From Euglena gracilis (lineage: Eukaryota > Euglenida > Euglenophyceae > Euglenales): a DNA stretch of 64,000 bases. Position numbers and translations under genes: made by a program. The DNA lies in assembly GCA_039621445.1 (NCBI GenBank), contig CP154954.1, positions 4,268,714 to 4,332,713 of the forward strand, in the 5' to 3' direction. The notes under the pieces were generated by a model. It saw only the letters and a program-made list of their open reading frames with translations. It did not search any database and was not told the origin of the DNA. This document shows positions 12,401-26,479 of this stretch, piece by piece (within the stretch, counting starts at the first letter, position 1; every line of letters begins with the position of its first letter).

Positions 12401-12855
12401 TAAAACCCCCAAATTTTTAACAGGAAAAATTTCGCCGTCCCTGACGCTTCGCACCAGGGGTCATATTTGGGGGGTCTTTCCGTATTTCCGAGATTTTCTG
12501 AAAAGCGCTTTATTTCCTGCAATTTTTTCCCATGCACAGGGAAATGCCCGGTTCATCTGCACTAACCGCTTCCTGATTATTGGAACAGGAACAAAACAAA
12601 CTTTGCCATTCTCCCCCAAAAAAATCACTGGTATCGCGGAAATTCGCCAGTGAAGCGTCCAACGGCCGGCTACTTCCAGCGCATTTGATGGGTTAGCGAG
12701 GTCAAACCAGCACGCTGCTGCCCGCAAAGCGGTCAGGGTTGGGGGGGGGAGGAGGTCCGATATAGCCTGGAGTTAGCTCCAAGGCAGGTTGGGAAAGAGA
12801 GTCATTCAACCGGTGGCACACGTGCGCTCCCCAAGCACACAATAACATCCGCGGT
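9420..12855 (+). repeat. 3.4 kb tandem repeat, copy 1
   Basis: First of three head-to-tail copies. Fixed landmark ATTGAGGGCGTAGGTTGG falls at 9442, 12903 and 16385, giving periods of 3461 and 3482 bp. Copy 1 lacks about 25 bp near its start and has a run of A at 11327-11345 where copies 2 and 3 have 33 bp of ordinary sequence. It carries the phrase GCACCTATAGTTAAGCC at about 11290, similar to the terminus of the element at 20925. Open frames repeat in all copies, but none has a recognised domain or clear codon bias. Confidence 0.95.
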
Positions 12856-15800
12856 AGGTGCCCCTGGCATTTCAATGCTGAAATGCTGAGAGATAGGCTA
12901 AACATTGAGGGCGTAGGTTGGTGGCATTGCATCCCTGGGGTCTGGGCAAGCCCGTTTCTGTTTTTGACATGTGTCACCAGGGGGCAGATTGCCACCCTCT
13001 GCCTCGGATGGCCTCGTCTGGTGCCCTAATTGACCAGGTTTTGATGAATAGCCGTTTTCCAGTCAGGGAACCCCCAGCAGGTCCTTAAGAAAGACCTCTG
13101 TTCAGAAATCCTTGCGATATCGCAATTTTTGAAGTACAGAAAAACAATAATAGGTAATTAGAAGAAGAAAAAAATACAAGCAGCATCTGGGAGCAGGCAC
13201 AGAGCAACCTTCACTATATTCTCACTTTTGAGCGGCATTGTTTCATCAGCCACTGACTTTTTTGCAATCATTTGGCAGCAATAATTTGTTCTGCGTCTTC
13301 TTCCTGTTTGCGGGCATACCCCATTTTGAGGCCTGTGGGATGGTTCCACTTTTCATGTGCACTAGAACACCTCGAAACGTGTGTGAACGCGAGGAAGTGT
13401 ATTCTTGAGCACCCCAAAAGGGTGTCCAGCCCTCCGTGCACATCCAAAATTTCAACTATTTGGCATTTCCCTCGGAAAAAATTCGAGCTACCAGGCGGGG
13501 GAGGGGGGGGGGGGGGGGTGGGGAGCGTAGTGGTGTCAGAGGGTGTGGGGAAAATTTGCCTGTGGAGGCACCAAATGTTTGCGAACCACGCTGCGTGGCT
13601 TGTGAGAATGACGTCTTGATCCACCTCATTCGGAGCAGCTCCCAGACCCAAACTTCCGACCCCCCCGGGTTTTTTTTTTTTCAGGGCTTAGTTCTTTTTT
13701 GCCTCATTTTGTTTCCAACGGATGGAGGCAGGGCGACCATCCAGCACGTCTCCAGCCAGACCATCCCCACGTCCTCGCCCGCCTACCACCGTCGCTCCCC
13801 TTCCTTGTTTTGTGGAAACTTCATTTTGCATCCGTGAATATGGTCCGGAATTATGCAAGTTCACGGCGATTACACAAAAGCAAAAAAAGAATATGTTTTC
13901 GCATTGATCCCGCCCACCAAGCACCTGTGGCCATCCAGTCGCGCTCAATCACGCCCAGTCATGCCCAGTCACGCTCACTCACAACCAGTCCACACACAGA
14001 CATCCCAGTGCCAAAAAAAGGTTAAAACTGGCCAAAAGAACATTGGCCAAAAAATGGCCGAAAATACTCAAAAACATGCATAGGAACAAATAGCCAAAGA
14101 CGGCCAGACACGGACAAAAAGGGAGAAGAAGAAAGGTCTAAACGTGGCCAAAAGTGGCCACATTCGACATGGAACCTTAGATTACCTTGTGTGACACTTG
14201 GTAGAACACTTGTGTGACCTGGGGGGGGTGCGCCATGGCAGGGAGGAAAAAATTTTCGGCTTCTTCGGCCGATCTTGGCCAGATTTTGGGTGGGTAGGTG
14301 GGTGGTTGACCACCCCGGGGGGGGGGTCGTGGGTGGGTTTGGGCCTGGGAAGAAGTGCCCCCGGGGTCACTCGGTGGATCTATGCACGGACCCCCCCCCA
14401 TGAGTGTCATCAAAGCCAGTCACAAACAATAGGGCCCAGTGGTGCCCAGTCATTTCACAGGTGCTTTCCCGCAAACCTTTGCAATGCATTTGCATGCATT
14501 CACTGAAATGGTATCTGATAAAGAGGAATGCGCCACTGGGGGAAGTAGCACAGCCGCCGCAGGAAGAAAAATGTAGCAGAGCACCCGAACCTCACTACTT
14601 CCTTTGGTTGGATGGGCGAACATGAAAAGTGGGGACGAGAGAAAATATCATCGTGGTTCGGTGAACTCGTTTGATGAAAACCACTGGACTTAAACAAACC
14701 CTGTGAAACCAGCTGACGGGCATCTGCAGGGGACTTCACGCAGACGGGCAAGCACCTATAGTTAAGCCAAAGAGTGGCTCATGTTAGGCATAGAAAAACC
14801 AGAAAGAGGCAAAATCAAAGGCAGCCATGGTAAACAGCTCGTGGAGGCAACTACTGGCAGGATTCCCAGTTTGCGCCACTTCCACACCTCAATGGTAGCA
14901 AGCTTGCTACAAGGCTTTCGGGCAGCGACTCCCAAAGGAATGGGGAGAGTCTTCTTTGGGAACAGAGTTTTTGGGGCTTCTAGTGAATTTATTTTACTCC
15001 GAAGCATACCGAGCTTCGGTCTGGATTCCACTTACCAAATTCAAAAACTACGACAAGTGCGCAAAATCCGCACATAACCCTCGTGACCCAGCAGGCTTGA
15101 CTTCGAAATTAACTCGCCAATTCAGTATTTCAGCAAAACTGAAGAATCCTGGGCCCGAAGCAGGAGAAAGCGTGGGAAGCTGTATACTTAAATGTCGGCC
15201 GGGGGCGATTGGTTTATGGACGCAGGCTCAATCAGTCAAACTTACTACTTTCAACTGCTGAAAGCCAACTCCACTCCTTGAACCAGAAACTCAGGAAGTC
15301 ATACACAAAAATATTGAAAACCCCCAAGTATAACCCCCCCAAACACAAAGCCTGCCAATGGTGCCATTCAGGAGAAAGCCAAAAAAATTTGGGTGGGTGG
15401 ATGTATGCATTTTTTGGGGGAAAAAAGGGATGCACAACAATTTTGGTATAGGTCACCCAGATAAATTTGACGTCCCCCCCCCCCAAAACACACACACACA
15501 CACACCTATTGCATTATGAGAGCCAGGCTTTGCATTGGGATCCCGGGGGGTCCGAAAACTAGCCAATCGAGAAGCCACTAGCTGGACCCCTCTCACCTGG
15601 GAAGTCCGGGGTCCGGGTCCACCAGGTCCCCCAACTGGAAAAATCACACCAACTGTCTGCCCAAATGGAAATGGGTTTTTGGTGTGTTTTTTTTTCGAAT
15701 GGTTTTGTTCCAATTTTTGGCAGCTTTTTGGGGTCAAATAAAAAGTTTCCGGTAGCGATCCCCATATGTTGGGAGGGGGTGTCCGGACCCCCACCCCTCA

Positions 15801-16337
15801 CCTCCATGGCAGGTTTCAAAAGAAGCGAAATTTTTTCCTCTAGCGCTGCGACATCCCAGCAAGACATGAGGGATCGTTGGGGTAAAACCCCCAAATTTTT
15901 AACAGGAAAAATTTCGCCGTCCCTGACGCTTCGCACCAGGGGTCATATTTGGGGGGTCTTTCCGTATTTCCGAGATTTTCTGAAAAGCGCTTTATTTCCT
16001 GCAATTTTTTCCCATGCACAGGGAAATGCCCGGTTCATCTGCACTAACCGCTTCCTGATTATTGGAACAGGAACAAAACAAACTTTGCCATTCTCCCCCA
16101 AAAAAATCACTGGTATCGCGGAAATTCGCCAGTGAAGCGTCCAACGGCCGGCTACTTCCAGCGCATTTGATGGGTTAGCGAGGTCAAACCAGCACGCTGC
16201 TGCCCGCAAAGCGGTCAGGGTTGGGGGGGGGAGGAGGTCCGATATAGCCTGGAGTTAGCTCCAAGGCAGGTTGGGAAAGAGAGTCATTCAACCGGTGGCA
16301 CACGTGCGCTCCCCAAGCACACAATAACATCCGCGGT
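12856..16337 (+). repeat. 3.5 kb tandem repeat, copy 2
   Basis: Nearly identical to copies 1 and 3. Differences are concentrated in homopolymer lengths, the CA run at 15486 and one patch (13494-13518) in which every differing base is G. This is the only copy bounded by full copies on both sides. Confidence 0.95.
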
Positions 16338-19334
16338 AGGTGCCCCTGGCATTTCAATGCTGAAATGCTGAGAGATAGGCTAAACATTGAGGGCGTAGGT
16401 TGGTGGCATTGCATCCCTGGGGTCTGGGCAAGCCCGTTTCTGTTTTTGACATGTGTCACCAGGGGGCAGATTGCCACCCTCTGCCTCGGATGGCCTCGTC
16501 TGGTGCCCTAATTGACCAGGTTTTGATGAATAGCCGTTTTCCAGTCAGGGAACCCCCAGCAGGTCCTTAAGAAAGACCTCTGTTCAGAAATCCTTGCGAT
16601 ATCGCAATTTTTGAAGTACAGAAAAACAATAATAGGTAATTAGAAGAAGAAAAAAATACAAGCAGCATCTGGGAGCAGGCACAGAGCAACCTTCACTATA
16701 TTCTCACTTTTGAGCGGCATTGTTTCATCAGCCACTGACTTTTTTGCAATCATTTGGCAGCAATAATTTGTTCTGCGTCTTCTTCCTGTTTGCGGGCATA
16801 CCCCATTTTGAGGCCTGTGGGATGGTTCCACTTTTCATGTGCACTAGAACACCTCGAAACGTGTGTGAACGCGAGGAAGTGTATTCTTGAGCACCCCAAA
16901 AGGGTGTCCAGCCCTCCGTGCACATCCAAAATTTCAACTATTTGGCATTTCCCTCGGAAAAAATTCGAGCTACCATGCCTGTCAGTGAGGGGTGTGGGGG
17001 TGGGGAGCGTAGTGGTGTCAGAGGGTGTGGGGAAAATTTGCCTGTGGAGGCACCAAATGTTTGCGAACCACGCTGCGTGGCTTGTGAGAATGACGTCTTG
17101 ATCCACCTCATTCGGAGCAGCTCCCAGACCCAAACTTCCGACCCCCCCGGGTTTTTTTTTTTTTCAGGGCTTAGTTCTTTTTTGCCTCATTTTGTTTCCA
17201 ACGGATGGAGGCAGGGCGACCATCCAGCACGTCTCCAGCCAGACCATCCCCACGTCCTCGCCCGCCTACCACCGTCGCTCCCCTTCCTTGTTTTGTGGAA
17301 ACTTCATTTTGCATCCGTGAATATGGTCCGGAATTATGCAAGTTCACGGCGATTACACAAAAGCAAAAAAAGAATATGTTTTCGCATTGATCCCGCCCAC
17401 CAAGCACCTGTGGCCATCCAGTCGCGCTCAATCACGCCCAGTCATGCCCAGTCACGCTCACTCACAACCAGTCCACACACAGACATCCCAGTGCCAAAAA
17501 AAGGTTAAAACTGGCCAAAAGAACATTGGCCAAAAAATGGCCGAAAATACTCAAAAACATGCATAGGAACAAATAGCCAAAGACGGCCAGACACGGACAA
17601 AAAGGGAGAAGAAAGGTCTAAACGTGGCCAAAAGTGGCCACATTCGACATGGAACCTTAGATTACCTTGTGTGACACTTGGTAGAACACTTGTGTGACCT
17701 GGGGGGGGGGGCGGTGCGCCATGGCAGGGAGGAAAAATTTTTCGGCTTCTTCGGCCGATCTTGGCCAGATTTTGGGTGGGTAGGTGGGTGGTTGACCACC
17801 CCGGGGGGGGGGGTCGTTCGTGGGTGGGTTTGGGCCTGGGAAGAAGTGCCCCCGGGGTCACTCGGTGGATCTATGCACGGACCCCCCCCATGAGTGTCAT
17901 CAAAGCCAGTCACAAACAATAGGGCCCAGTGGTGCCCAGTCATTTCACAGGTGCTTTCCCGCAAACCTTTGCAATGCATTTGCATGCATTCACTGAAATG
18001 GTATCTGATAAAGAGGAATGCGCCACTGGGGGAAGTAGCACAGCCGCCGCAGGAAGAAAAATGTAGCAGAGCACCCGAACCTCACTACTTCCTTTGGTTG
18101 GATGGGCGAACATGAAAAGTGGGGACGAGAGAAAATATCATCGTGGTTCGGTGAACTCGTTTGATGAAAACCACTGGACTTAAACAAACCCTGTGAAACC
18201 AGCTGACGGGCATCTGCAGGGGACTTCACGCAGACGGGCAAGCACCTATAGTTAAGCCAAAGAGTGGCTCATGTTAGGCATAGAAAAACCAGAAAGAGGC
18301 AAAATCAAAGGCAGCCATGGTAAACAGCTCGTGGAGGCAACTACTGGCAGGATTCCCAGTTTGCGCCACTTCCACACCTCAATGGTAGCAAGCTTGCTAC
18401 AAGGCTTTCGGGCAGCGACTCCCAAAGGAATGGGGAGAGTCTTCTTTGGGAACAGAGTTTTTGGGGCTTCTAGTGAATTTCTTTTACTCCGAAGCATACC
18501 GAGCTTCGGTCTGGATTCCACTTACCAAATTCAAAAACTACGACAAGTGCGCAAAATCCGCACATAACCCTCGTGACCCAGCAGGCTTGACTTCGAAATT
18601 AACTCGCCAATTCAGTATTTCAGCAAAACTGAAGAATCCTGGGCCCGAAGCAGGAGAAAGCGTGGGAAGCTGTATACTTAAATGTCGGCCGGGGGCGATT
18701 GGTTTATGGACGCAGGCTCAATCAGTCAAACTTACTACTTTCAACTGCTGAAAGCCAACTCCACTCCTTGAACCAGAAACTCAGGAAGTCATACACAAAA
18801 ATATTGAAAACCCCCAAGTATAACCCCCCCAAACACAAAGCCTGCCAATGGTGCCATTCAGGAGAAAGCCAAAAAAATTTGGGTGGGTGGATGTATGCAT
18901 TTTTTGGGGGAAAAAAGGGATGCACAACAATTTTGGTATAGGTCACCCAGATAAATTTGACGTCCCCCCCCCAAAACACACACACACACACACACACCTA
19001 TTGCATTATGAGAGCCAGGCTTTGCATTGGGATCCCGGGGGGTCCGAAAACTAGCCAATCGAGAAGCCACTAGCTGGACCCCTCTCTCCTGGGAAGTCCG
19101 GGGTCCGGGTCCACCAGGTCCCCCAACTGGAAAAGTCACACCAACTGTCTGCCCAAATGAAAATGGGTTTTTGGTGTGTTTTTTTTTTTCGAATGGTTTC
19201 AAAAGAAGCGAAATTTTTTCCATGGCAGGTTTCAAAAGAAGCGAATTTTTTTCCTCTGGCGCTGCGACATTTTTAACAGGAAAAATTTCGCCGTCCCTGA
19301 CGCTTCGCACCAGGGGTCATATTTGGGGGGTCTT
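16338..19334 (+). repeat. 3 kb tandem repeat, copy 3, rearranged end
   Basis: Follows copy 2 closely to about 19195. It then loses about 150 bp and repeats the words GGTTTCAAAAGAAGCGAA, and homology stops at GGGGGGTCTT (19334). The extra short duplication at the scar suggests an illegitimate junction and not a clean unit boundary. Confidence 0.9.
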
Positions 19335-20924
<1,590 letters not shown>

Positions 20925-20948
20925 CAGGCACCTATAGTCAAGCCCAAA

Positions 20949-21020
20949 AATTTCCCCATTTTAGGCCATTTTAGGCCATTTTAGGCCATTTAAGGCCATT
21001 TTAGGCCATTTTAAGGTATA
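20949..21020 (+). repeat. Subterminal CCATTTTAGG array, left
   Basis: About six copies of the decamer CCATTTTAGG with small variants, ending in AAGGTATAGGTGGGG. Such arrays near transposon ends commonly bind the transposase; that role here is inferred. Confidence 0.85.
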
Positions 21021-21276
21021 GGTGGGGATTCTGAAAATCATAATTCTTCGTCATTTTTGTCCCAAAAAAACTGTATCATAACGTGTGCAAACCTTCTCTT
21101 ATTCGGTAAGAAATATACATACAAAAAAGCATGCAAAATTCATGAACAATGTATCAGAACCATGATCAACAAATCTTAATTCATACCCATAGAGGAATTC
21201 TAAACAGTAAGAAATTATGGCAATGAAAATTTTTCATAAAAAACGTTTGACAAATATTAAAAGTTTTTATTTGCGC

Positions 21277-21282
<6 letters not shown>

Positions 21283-21312
<30 letters not shown>

Positions 21313-21350
21313 CTTTTTTCTTTTTTTTTTTTTTTTTTTTTTTTTTTTCT

Positions 21351-21400
<50 letters not shown>

Positions 21401-21402
21401 CT
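21283..21402 (+). repeat. Poly-T tract of about 118 nt
   Basis: T run with scattered C, ending CTTTTCATTTTGCAG. The end resembles a polypyrimidine tract and 3' splice site. It could also be the poly-A tail of a minus-strand retrocopy. No partner exon or retrogene is evident. Confidence 0.85.
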
Positions 21403-22227
21403 TTTCATTTTGCAGGATTTCGCAAAAAGAAGCCATTTTTCTAAAAGATGATGCTGTTGCATGGTGAAATTCAATTTGAGAGCTGAGCAAAGCTGAGAGC
21501 AATTCCTCTTCTCCGTGTTTGTTTTCCCCTTTGGGGAAACTTAATACTAAAAAGGTTCATAAACAGGAGAGTATCTCATTCATAATTGTTTGTGGTTGCT
21601 TGGGTCACTTGATCACTCGGCTTGATAATTTGTGGTTTTGGAAAATCCCCAAAACTGTGCTGGTTCGTGATTTGAAGGAATCCCTGGTACGTAACAAAAC
21701 AAATGAGCATGCACATCTTTCAATTGAGATTTTTCCAACATCTTTCGTCTTTCTTTCTTTCCCTGTCTTTTTCCACATGCTTCCAAATTTGCACTGTTTC
21801 ATTATTTGCAAAACAGACATCGTTGCACCAAAAAAGATGGGAGTAAGAAAAAAAATCCAGCTGTCCAAACCTTCAAAATTCAAATACCAAAAGAAGGTTG
21901 GGGACCATGGGGACTGATACTGATACTCACAGTGAATTGCCACCTGTCTCAAATTTTTTGCCACTGTCTCAAAGTATGACTGCAATCTTCTCAAAAGCAA
22001 TTGCAATGTCTCATAATCAGAAAAAAGAAGTGTCCATTGAGGTGGACAGTCAAAGAAAGTCATCCGACAGCCCCGTCAGGAGGGCCCACATTTTAGGCAA
22101 ACCCCTGGCCAACACATTGTACCCATGACGAGCATTATTCGGATCAGACATGGATGTAAGAGAAAGAGACGATTATGAAACAGAAACTTGTCTTCCAAAC
22201 ACAACTGTCATGAGGGCATTCATTCTT

Positions 22228-22312
22228 GAGAAAAACGGCAATTGTTTTCAGAAAATTGGCAATTGTTTTGAGAAAACTGACAATTGTTTGGAGAAAATTG
22301 GCAATTATTTAG
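22228..22312 (+). repeat. Short tandem repeat of about 30 bp
   Basis: Three imperfect units of GAAAATTGGCAATTGTTT type, spaced about 30 bp, inside the hAT-like element. Confidence 0.7.
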
Positions 22313-22463
22313 ATATAATTGACCAATTACAATTGAGAAAATTGGCAGTTATTTTGATTTCGATACATATTCCGCAAGCAGCTGTAACAAAAGACACCGA
22401 AAGTAATTACCTGAATGGCATCAGTTGTTCACAAAAAAAAATGTTGTGAAACAGAATTTTTTC

Positions 22464-22608
22464 CATTTTAGGCCATTTTAGGCCATTTTAGGCCATTTTA
22501 GGCCATTTTAGACCATTTTAGGGACCCCCACCTATAGGGGGTCAAAAAGTCATTTTAGGCCATTTTAGGCCATTTTAGGCCATTTAAGGCCATTTTAGGC
22601 CATCTTAG
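22464..22608 (+). repeat. Subterminal CCATTTTAGG array, right
   Basis: Two blocks of the same decamer as at 20949 in the same orientation, separated by GGGACCCCCACCTATAGGG. The decamer is therefore direct at the two ends, not inverted. Confidence 0.85.
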
Positions 22609-22621
22609 CTATAGGTGCCTG

Positions 22622-22700
22622 ACCACCACCACCACCACCACCACCACCACCACCACCACCACCACCACAACGACAACAACGACAACAACAACATAATAAT
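22622..22700 (+). repeat. Compound trinucleotide tract ACC, AAC, AAT
   Basis: (ACC)n adjoining the element, then AAC/ACG units, then AAT. With 20747-20924 it makes a mirror-symmetric composition around the element. Confidence 0.9.
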
Positions 22701-23754
22701 AATTTTTCGTGTTCACTTAGGGGTATCCCGGATGTGTGTGTATTTTCCTGCTGAGAAATACCACAAGATATATTGCTGTGATTGAGGCAAGAGGAAAAGA
22801 CATCCCAAAAGAACGCTGATATCAAACCAGCCAATCACCAGACCATACCATTCCTTAGCGACCCCCCCGGGGGGGGGGAACTTTCCTGTCTGTAAAAACC
22901 AGTCAGTCACTTTTTTCCCCAGAAACCAGTCAGTCACTTAACCTCCCCTGGGGGGCGGTCACTCTTGAATACGCTTATGTTGGCAAGGCACTATGGTGAT
23001 GCAATGAGTTTGGAGGTATTTTCTCATGTGTGGTCTCACCCAGTTTCAAGATCTTATCTATCTTGAGAACTGTGTCTCGGATCCGATCGCAGTGGATGTT
23101 CTCGAGTGGCAGGCTTTTCTTTTTGGGGTTGTTGTGAAGAGGAGGCAATGAACATCTACCAAAAAATCTCAAAAATTCCAAAATATTCCGCGTCAGGCGT
23201 CAGGCGTCAAGCCAGCCTGAAAGTGACAGCCACTTTCATTTTCGGGCCCACTTCCCACGGAGGGGTCTCGGCCAGAAAACCAGTCAGTCACCCCCCCAGA
23301 GGGTGGGGTGGGACAGGCGTTAAGCAGTGGTATGCATCAGACATTTTTTTTCCCCCGAACCTGGGCAGAGGGGAAAAAAAAGTCGGCAGGAGTTCTTAAT
23401 CACACAGAAAATGCCCAGCAGAATAAGGAAAGAGTTTAAAAATGTCCAAAAAATGATCGGATCGGAACAGAACATAAAACAAATCAGAAATTGAACATTG
23501 ATTGAGTGTGTCTTATCCCTTAGCCGATCTAACGTATGTTCCCATGGGATGCGGTATGCATTCCAGTGGGAGTTGGTCACATTCCGACAGCCATTTTTGG
23601 AATATCGCAGGCAGGAAGACCTAAGCACCTACACGAACAGGAATTTGGAAACAGGGTGTCGCCTGAGGGCTGAGGGGTGTGGCTGGAAAATTTGGGCTGG
23701 ACAAAGGCTACTGGGTAAAAAAAAAGTCGAAACTGCAAAATTTCTGGTAGGACG
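22701..23754. other. No gene seen; AACCAGTCAGTCAC repeats
   Basis: The phrase AACCAGTCAGTCAC occurs at about 22898, 22924 and 23278 beside C/G runs. Open frames at 23320-23628 (-) and 23498-23800 (+) overlap and neither is convincing. Confidence 0.4.
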
Positions 23755-23960
23755 AATACCTATGCCTACTAGAATTAATATTATTACAAATATATTGTAA
23801 CACGACATAATATAATATGTCCAGAATAATAGATCAACTAATACTATATTATATAAAATGTAAAAATGATAATATTTGATGGATGTATACCTTTACCAAT
23901 TAGAAATAATAATAAAAACTACAAAATAATAGATAAAATGAATAATATTTGTCCAGCCAT
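23755..23960. other. AT-rich patch with an internal imperfect duplication
   Basis: Much more AT-rich than its flanks. TACCTATGCCTACTAGAATTAATA near 23758 resembles TACCTTTACCAATTAGAAATAATA near 23888 (compared by eye). An organelle-derived insertion is possible, but no organelle gene is recognised. Confidence 0.3.
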
Positions 23961-24439
23961 ACTGCTGAAGGAGACAAAAAAGTATGCAAAAAATCAATTT
24001 TTCGACCCAAATAATGCGCTAGCCACTTTTTGCGGCCCATTTTTGTGCGTTTTTTTTTTGGTCTGTATGTAACCCACAAAAGCAAAAAAAAATACGTTAC
24101 CATCCAGCCTTCTTTCTGGGACTGCAAAATAAATCATCGATAGGGGGGGGTGTCCGAGGATGGAAAAAGGCAACTGGCTGGTGGACCCTCCCACCCGGGG
24201 ATGAGGTGCCCTTTGGCTTAAGCGACGCCCTGCCTGGAATGCGAGAGACACCTCGTCAAACAAGTAGGGGAGGGAACAGATGTGGAGATATGGGCCATGA
24301 GCGGATGGGGTGTTTTACACCTGGTGTGGGCACGGCAATAGCAACCAGGGCACGGGGTCTTAGCGGAGGCTGAATGACAGCTGCAAGCCTCGCATCGCCA
24401 GTGAGAGTACGATAATCAGAGCATGGGGCATGCATTCGT

Positions 24440-25090
24440 CGTTATCCGTAGTTATCCGTAATTATCCGTAATTGCAAAAATGCCTGTGCTGAATGGGAAC
24501 ATCAATGAATGAAACAGAAAGATTGATCGTAATATCGCCTCAGAAATGCCTACAATAAGGAAAATGTCACTGAAAAATGACTAAGTCGGCCAGAAGCAGC
24601 CAGAAATAGCCAGAAGCAACAAAGCGGCCTAAATAAATAAAAAAACTGAGAGACAGAGACACACACAAAAGCCTAAACCAATCAAAAAAAATTCCAAAAG
24701 ACCACAAACAGCTGAAAGCGGCCAGAAACAGCCAGAAATGGCCAAATGTGAGCTAAAGATGGGGAGCAGCCAAAACAGTCAGCAGCAACCAAAAGCAGTC
24801 AGAAATGGCCAAAAGTGACAAAAAAACAGCGGGCTAAAAGAGGCCAGAATTGCCTAAACAGCAGCCAGAAGCAATCAAAGAAGAGCAACAAGATTCAGCA
24901 AAAAAAAAAACGGCTAAAAGTGGCCTATAATTGCCAAAAATGGCCTCAACAATCATGAAATGGCCTGTAGTTGGCAAAAGTGGCCTCAACAATCAAAACA
25001 TTTGGCTTATCCGTAATTATCCACAATTATTAATATTTGGGGCTTTTGGGCTTATCCATAGCTATCCGTAATCATCTGCAATTATTTGTT
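24440..25090. repeat. Degenerate TTATCCGTAA and GCCAGAAGCA repeats
   Basis: TATCCGTAATTATCC words cluster at both edges (24445-24475, 25010-25075). Between them are many GGCCAGAAGCAGCCAGAAA-like units and AAAGTGGCC words. No gene. Confidence 0.6.
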
Positions 25091-25229
25091 TCGGTATGAG
25101 TACCAATCCCTGACACAATCCGCTGATTTTTTTGTAAAAAAAATACAATGAAAGAGACAAAAAAAACTCTTTGGTCAAATATTGGTCTTCTTCAATTCGT
25201 CGTCTAGGAAACAACCACTCCAAATAAAA

Positions 25230-25311
25230 TGAGGGAGATTGACGTCGTTCATGAAAGATATGTTACAGAATCAGAAGCCAGGCTCCGTGCCTTGTGGGCT
25301 GACAATAATGG
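25230..25311 (+). CDS. Doubtful short first exon
   Basis: Begins ATG AGG GAG and gives 27 charged residues ending Ala-Asp-Asn-Asn. A good donor, G|GTAGGTTG, starts at 25312. A plus-strand open frame follows at 25357-25695 (112 codons, final residues Gln-Tyr-Ser-Thr-Ala-Thr-Ala), but no matching acceptor is certain. An overlapping minus-strand frame (25507-25887) is equally open. Weak evidence for a small gene. Confidence 0.2.
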
Positions 25312-26479
25312 GTAGGTTGAAGGTCAGCTATCACGGGGGGGTTTACTATACTAACTGTGGGTTCGCAATTGGGCTCCAAGCAACTGGTCCGCGGCGTGGC
25401 ATGCTCCTGCTCGATTGCACCCATCAGGTTCATTTCACTTCGTTCTTTGCAACATATGTCAAATAAGCACCATGGCAAACCGGAGCCATCTGAAGTTCCA
25501 TTCCTCTCAACTCTCCTCTGGACTGAAAAGGGTCTCATAATTTGGGGAGGGGACCTTTGCCCGGCCTCGTTCTGCAGCGTCTTTGTAACAAAGGCTGACT
25601 GGAAGCAACGGGGCGGGGCGGCTTTCCTCCTTCTCCCTCACCCAGCGGACTGCGTAATGACTCAGTTGTATCAGTACTCCACGGCGACTGCTTGAATGGA
25701 AAAAGCGACCTTCTGCAGCAGCAACGGCGCAAACAAACATTTGTCGTTGACAGGCAGCAGACAAATGTGGAAAATGGATGAAATCATATGTTATTTCTAA
25801 CTTAGAACCACATAACAGGCAAACTTGATGCCGGGAGTTGGGAGTTGTATACAAATCAGGATTTTTCAAAGGCCGGGGGGTACCCACTTTTGGGGGTAAT
25901 TAATGGGCTAAAAAATTCGTCAGAGTTTTGTGCCAAAAATACCCAAAACGGGGGGGTCCAGCCTCCGGCTGGCAAAAAGGCTGCTGGCTGGAAACGAGCT
26001 GCTGGCTTGGCTGGGGCTGGGTCGAGGAAAAACAAAAAATCTAAAACATTTTTTTGCCTTCTCGACAGTTTGATGGATGGAGTTAGATCAAATCTGGGGG
26101 TTGTGATAGAGGAAGCTCTGATGAGAAAAAAAATCCAGGGATAAATGAGCTAGGCAGCCCAGTTGGCAGCCGGCTGGCCCGGCCTCCGGCCGGGCTGGTC
26201 CCGACTTTATTTCACTCAACCCCCGGTGGGGGGGGGGGGCTCCCAGCCCGAATTTGGGTTGCTGGCTGGATTTGAGCTGCTGTCTGCCTACCTGTCTCAA
26301 TACCACACTTGCTACACAGCCGCTATGCTGGAGCAACCAGTTCCAATAGAAGAGATCCAGAATCATCCGGGATCATTTATGCAACAATCCATCCCTTAAG
26401 CTGAAATTGTTAAAACATCCTGTTTGCTTCTTTTTGTTTGCCTCATGAAATGTAACAGCTAACTTTTTCTGGTTTTCAG

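Larger units (their letters stand above)
20925..22621. mobile_element. hAT-like non-autonomous element, 1697 bp
   Basis: The ends are exact 13 bp inverted repeats CAGGCACCTATAG / CTATAGGTGCCTG. CAG termini and an 8 bp flanking match (ACCACCAC on each side, inside a microsatellite) fit the hAT superfamily. Subterminal arrays of CCATTTTAGG lie inside each end, and a third CACCTATAG sits at about 22528. The inside has a pyrimidine tract (21283-21402) and open frames at 21519-21917 (+), 21605-22063 (-) and 21898-22128 (+), none with transposase motifs. The target duplication is not independently informative because the flank is repetitive. Confidence 0.65.

Noticed and set aside
13268-13651. 127-codon minus-strand frame conserved in all three tandem copies
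   Set aside because: Conservation follows from recent duplication; no codon bias, start context or recognised domain.
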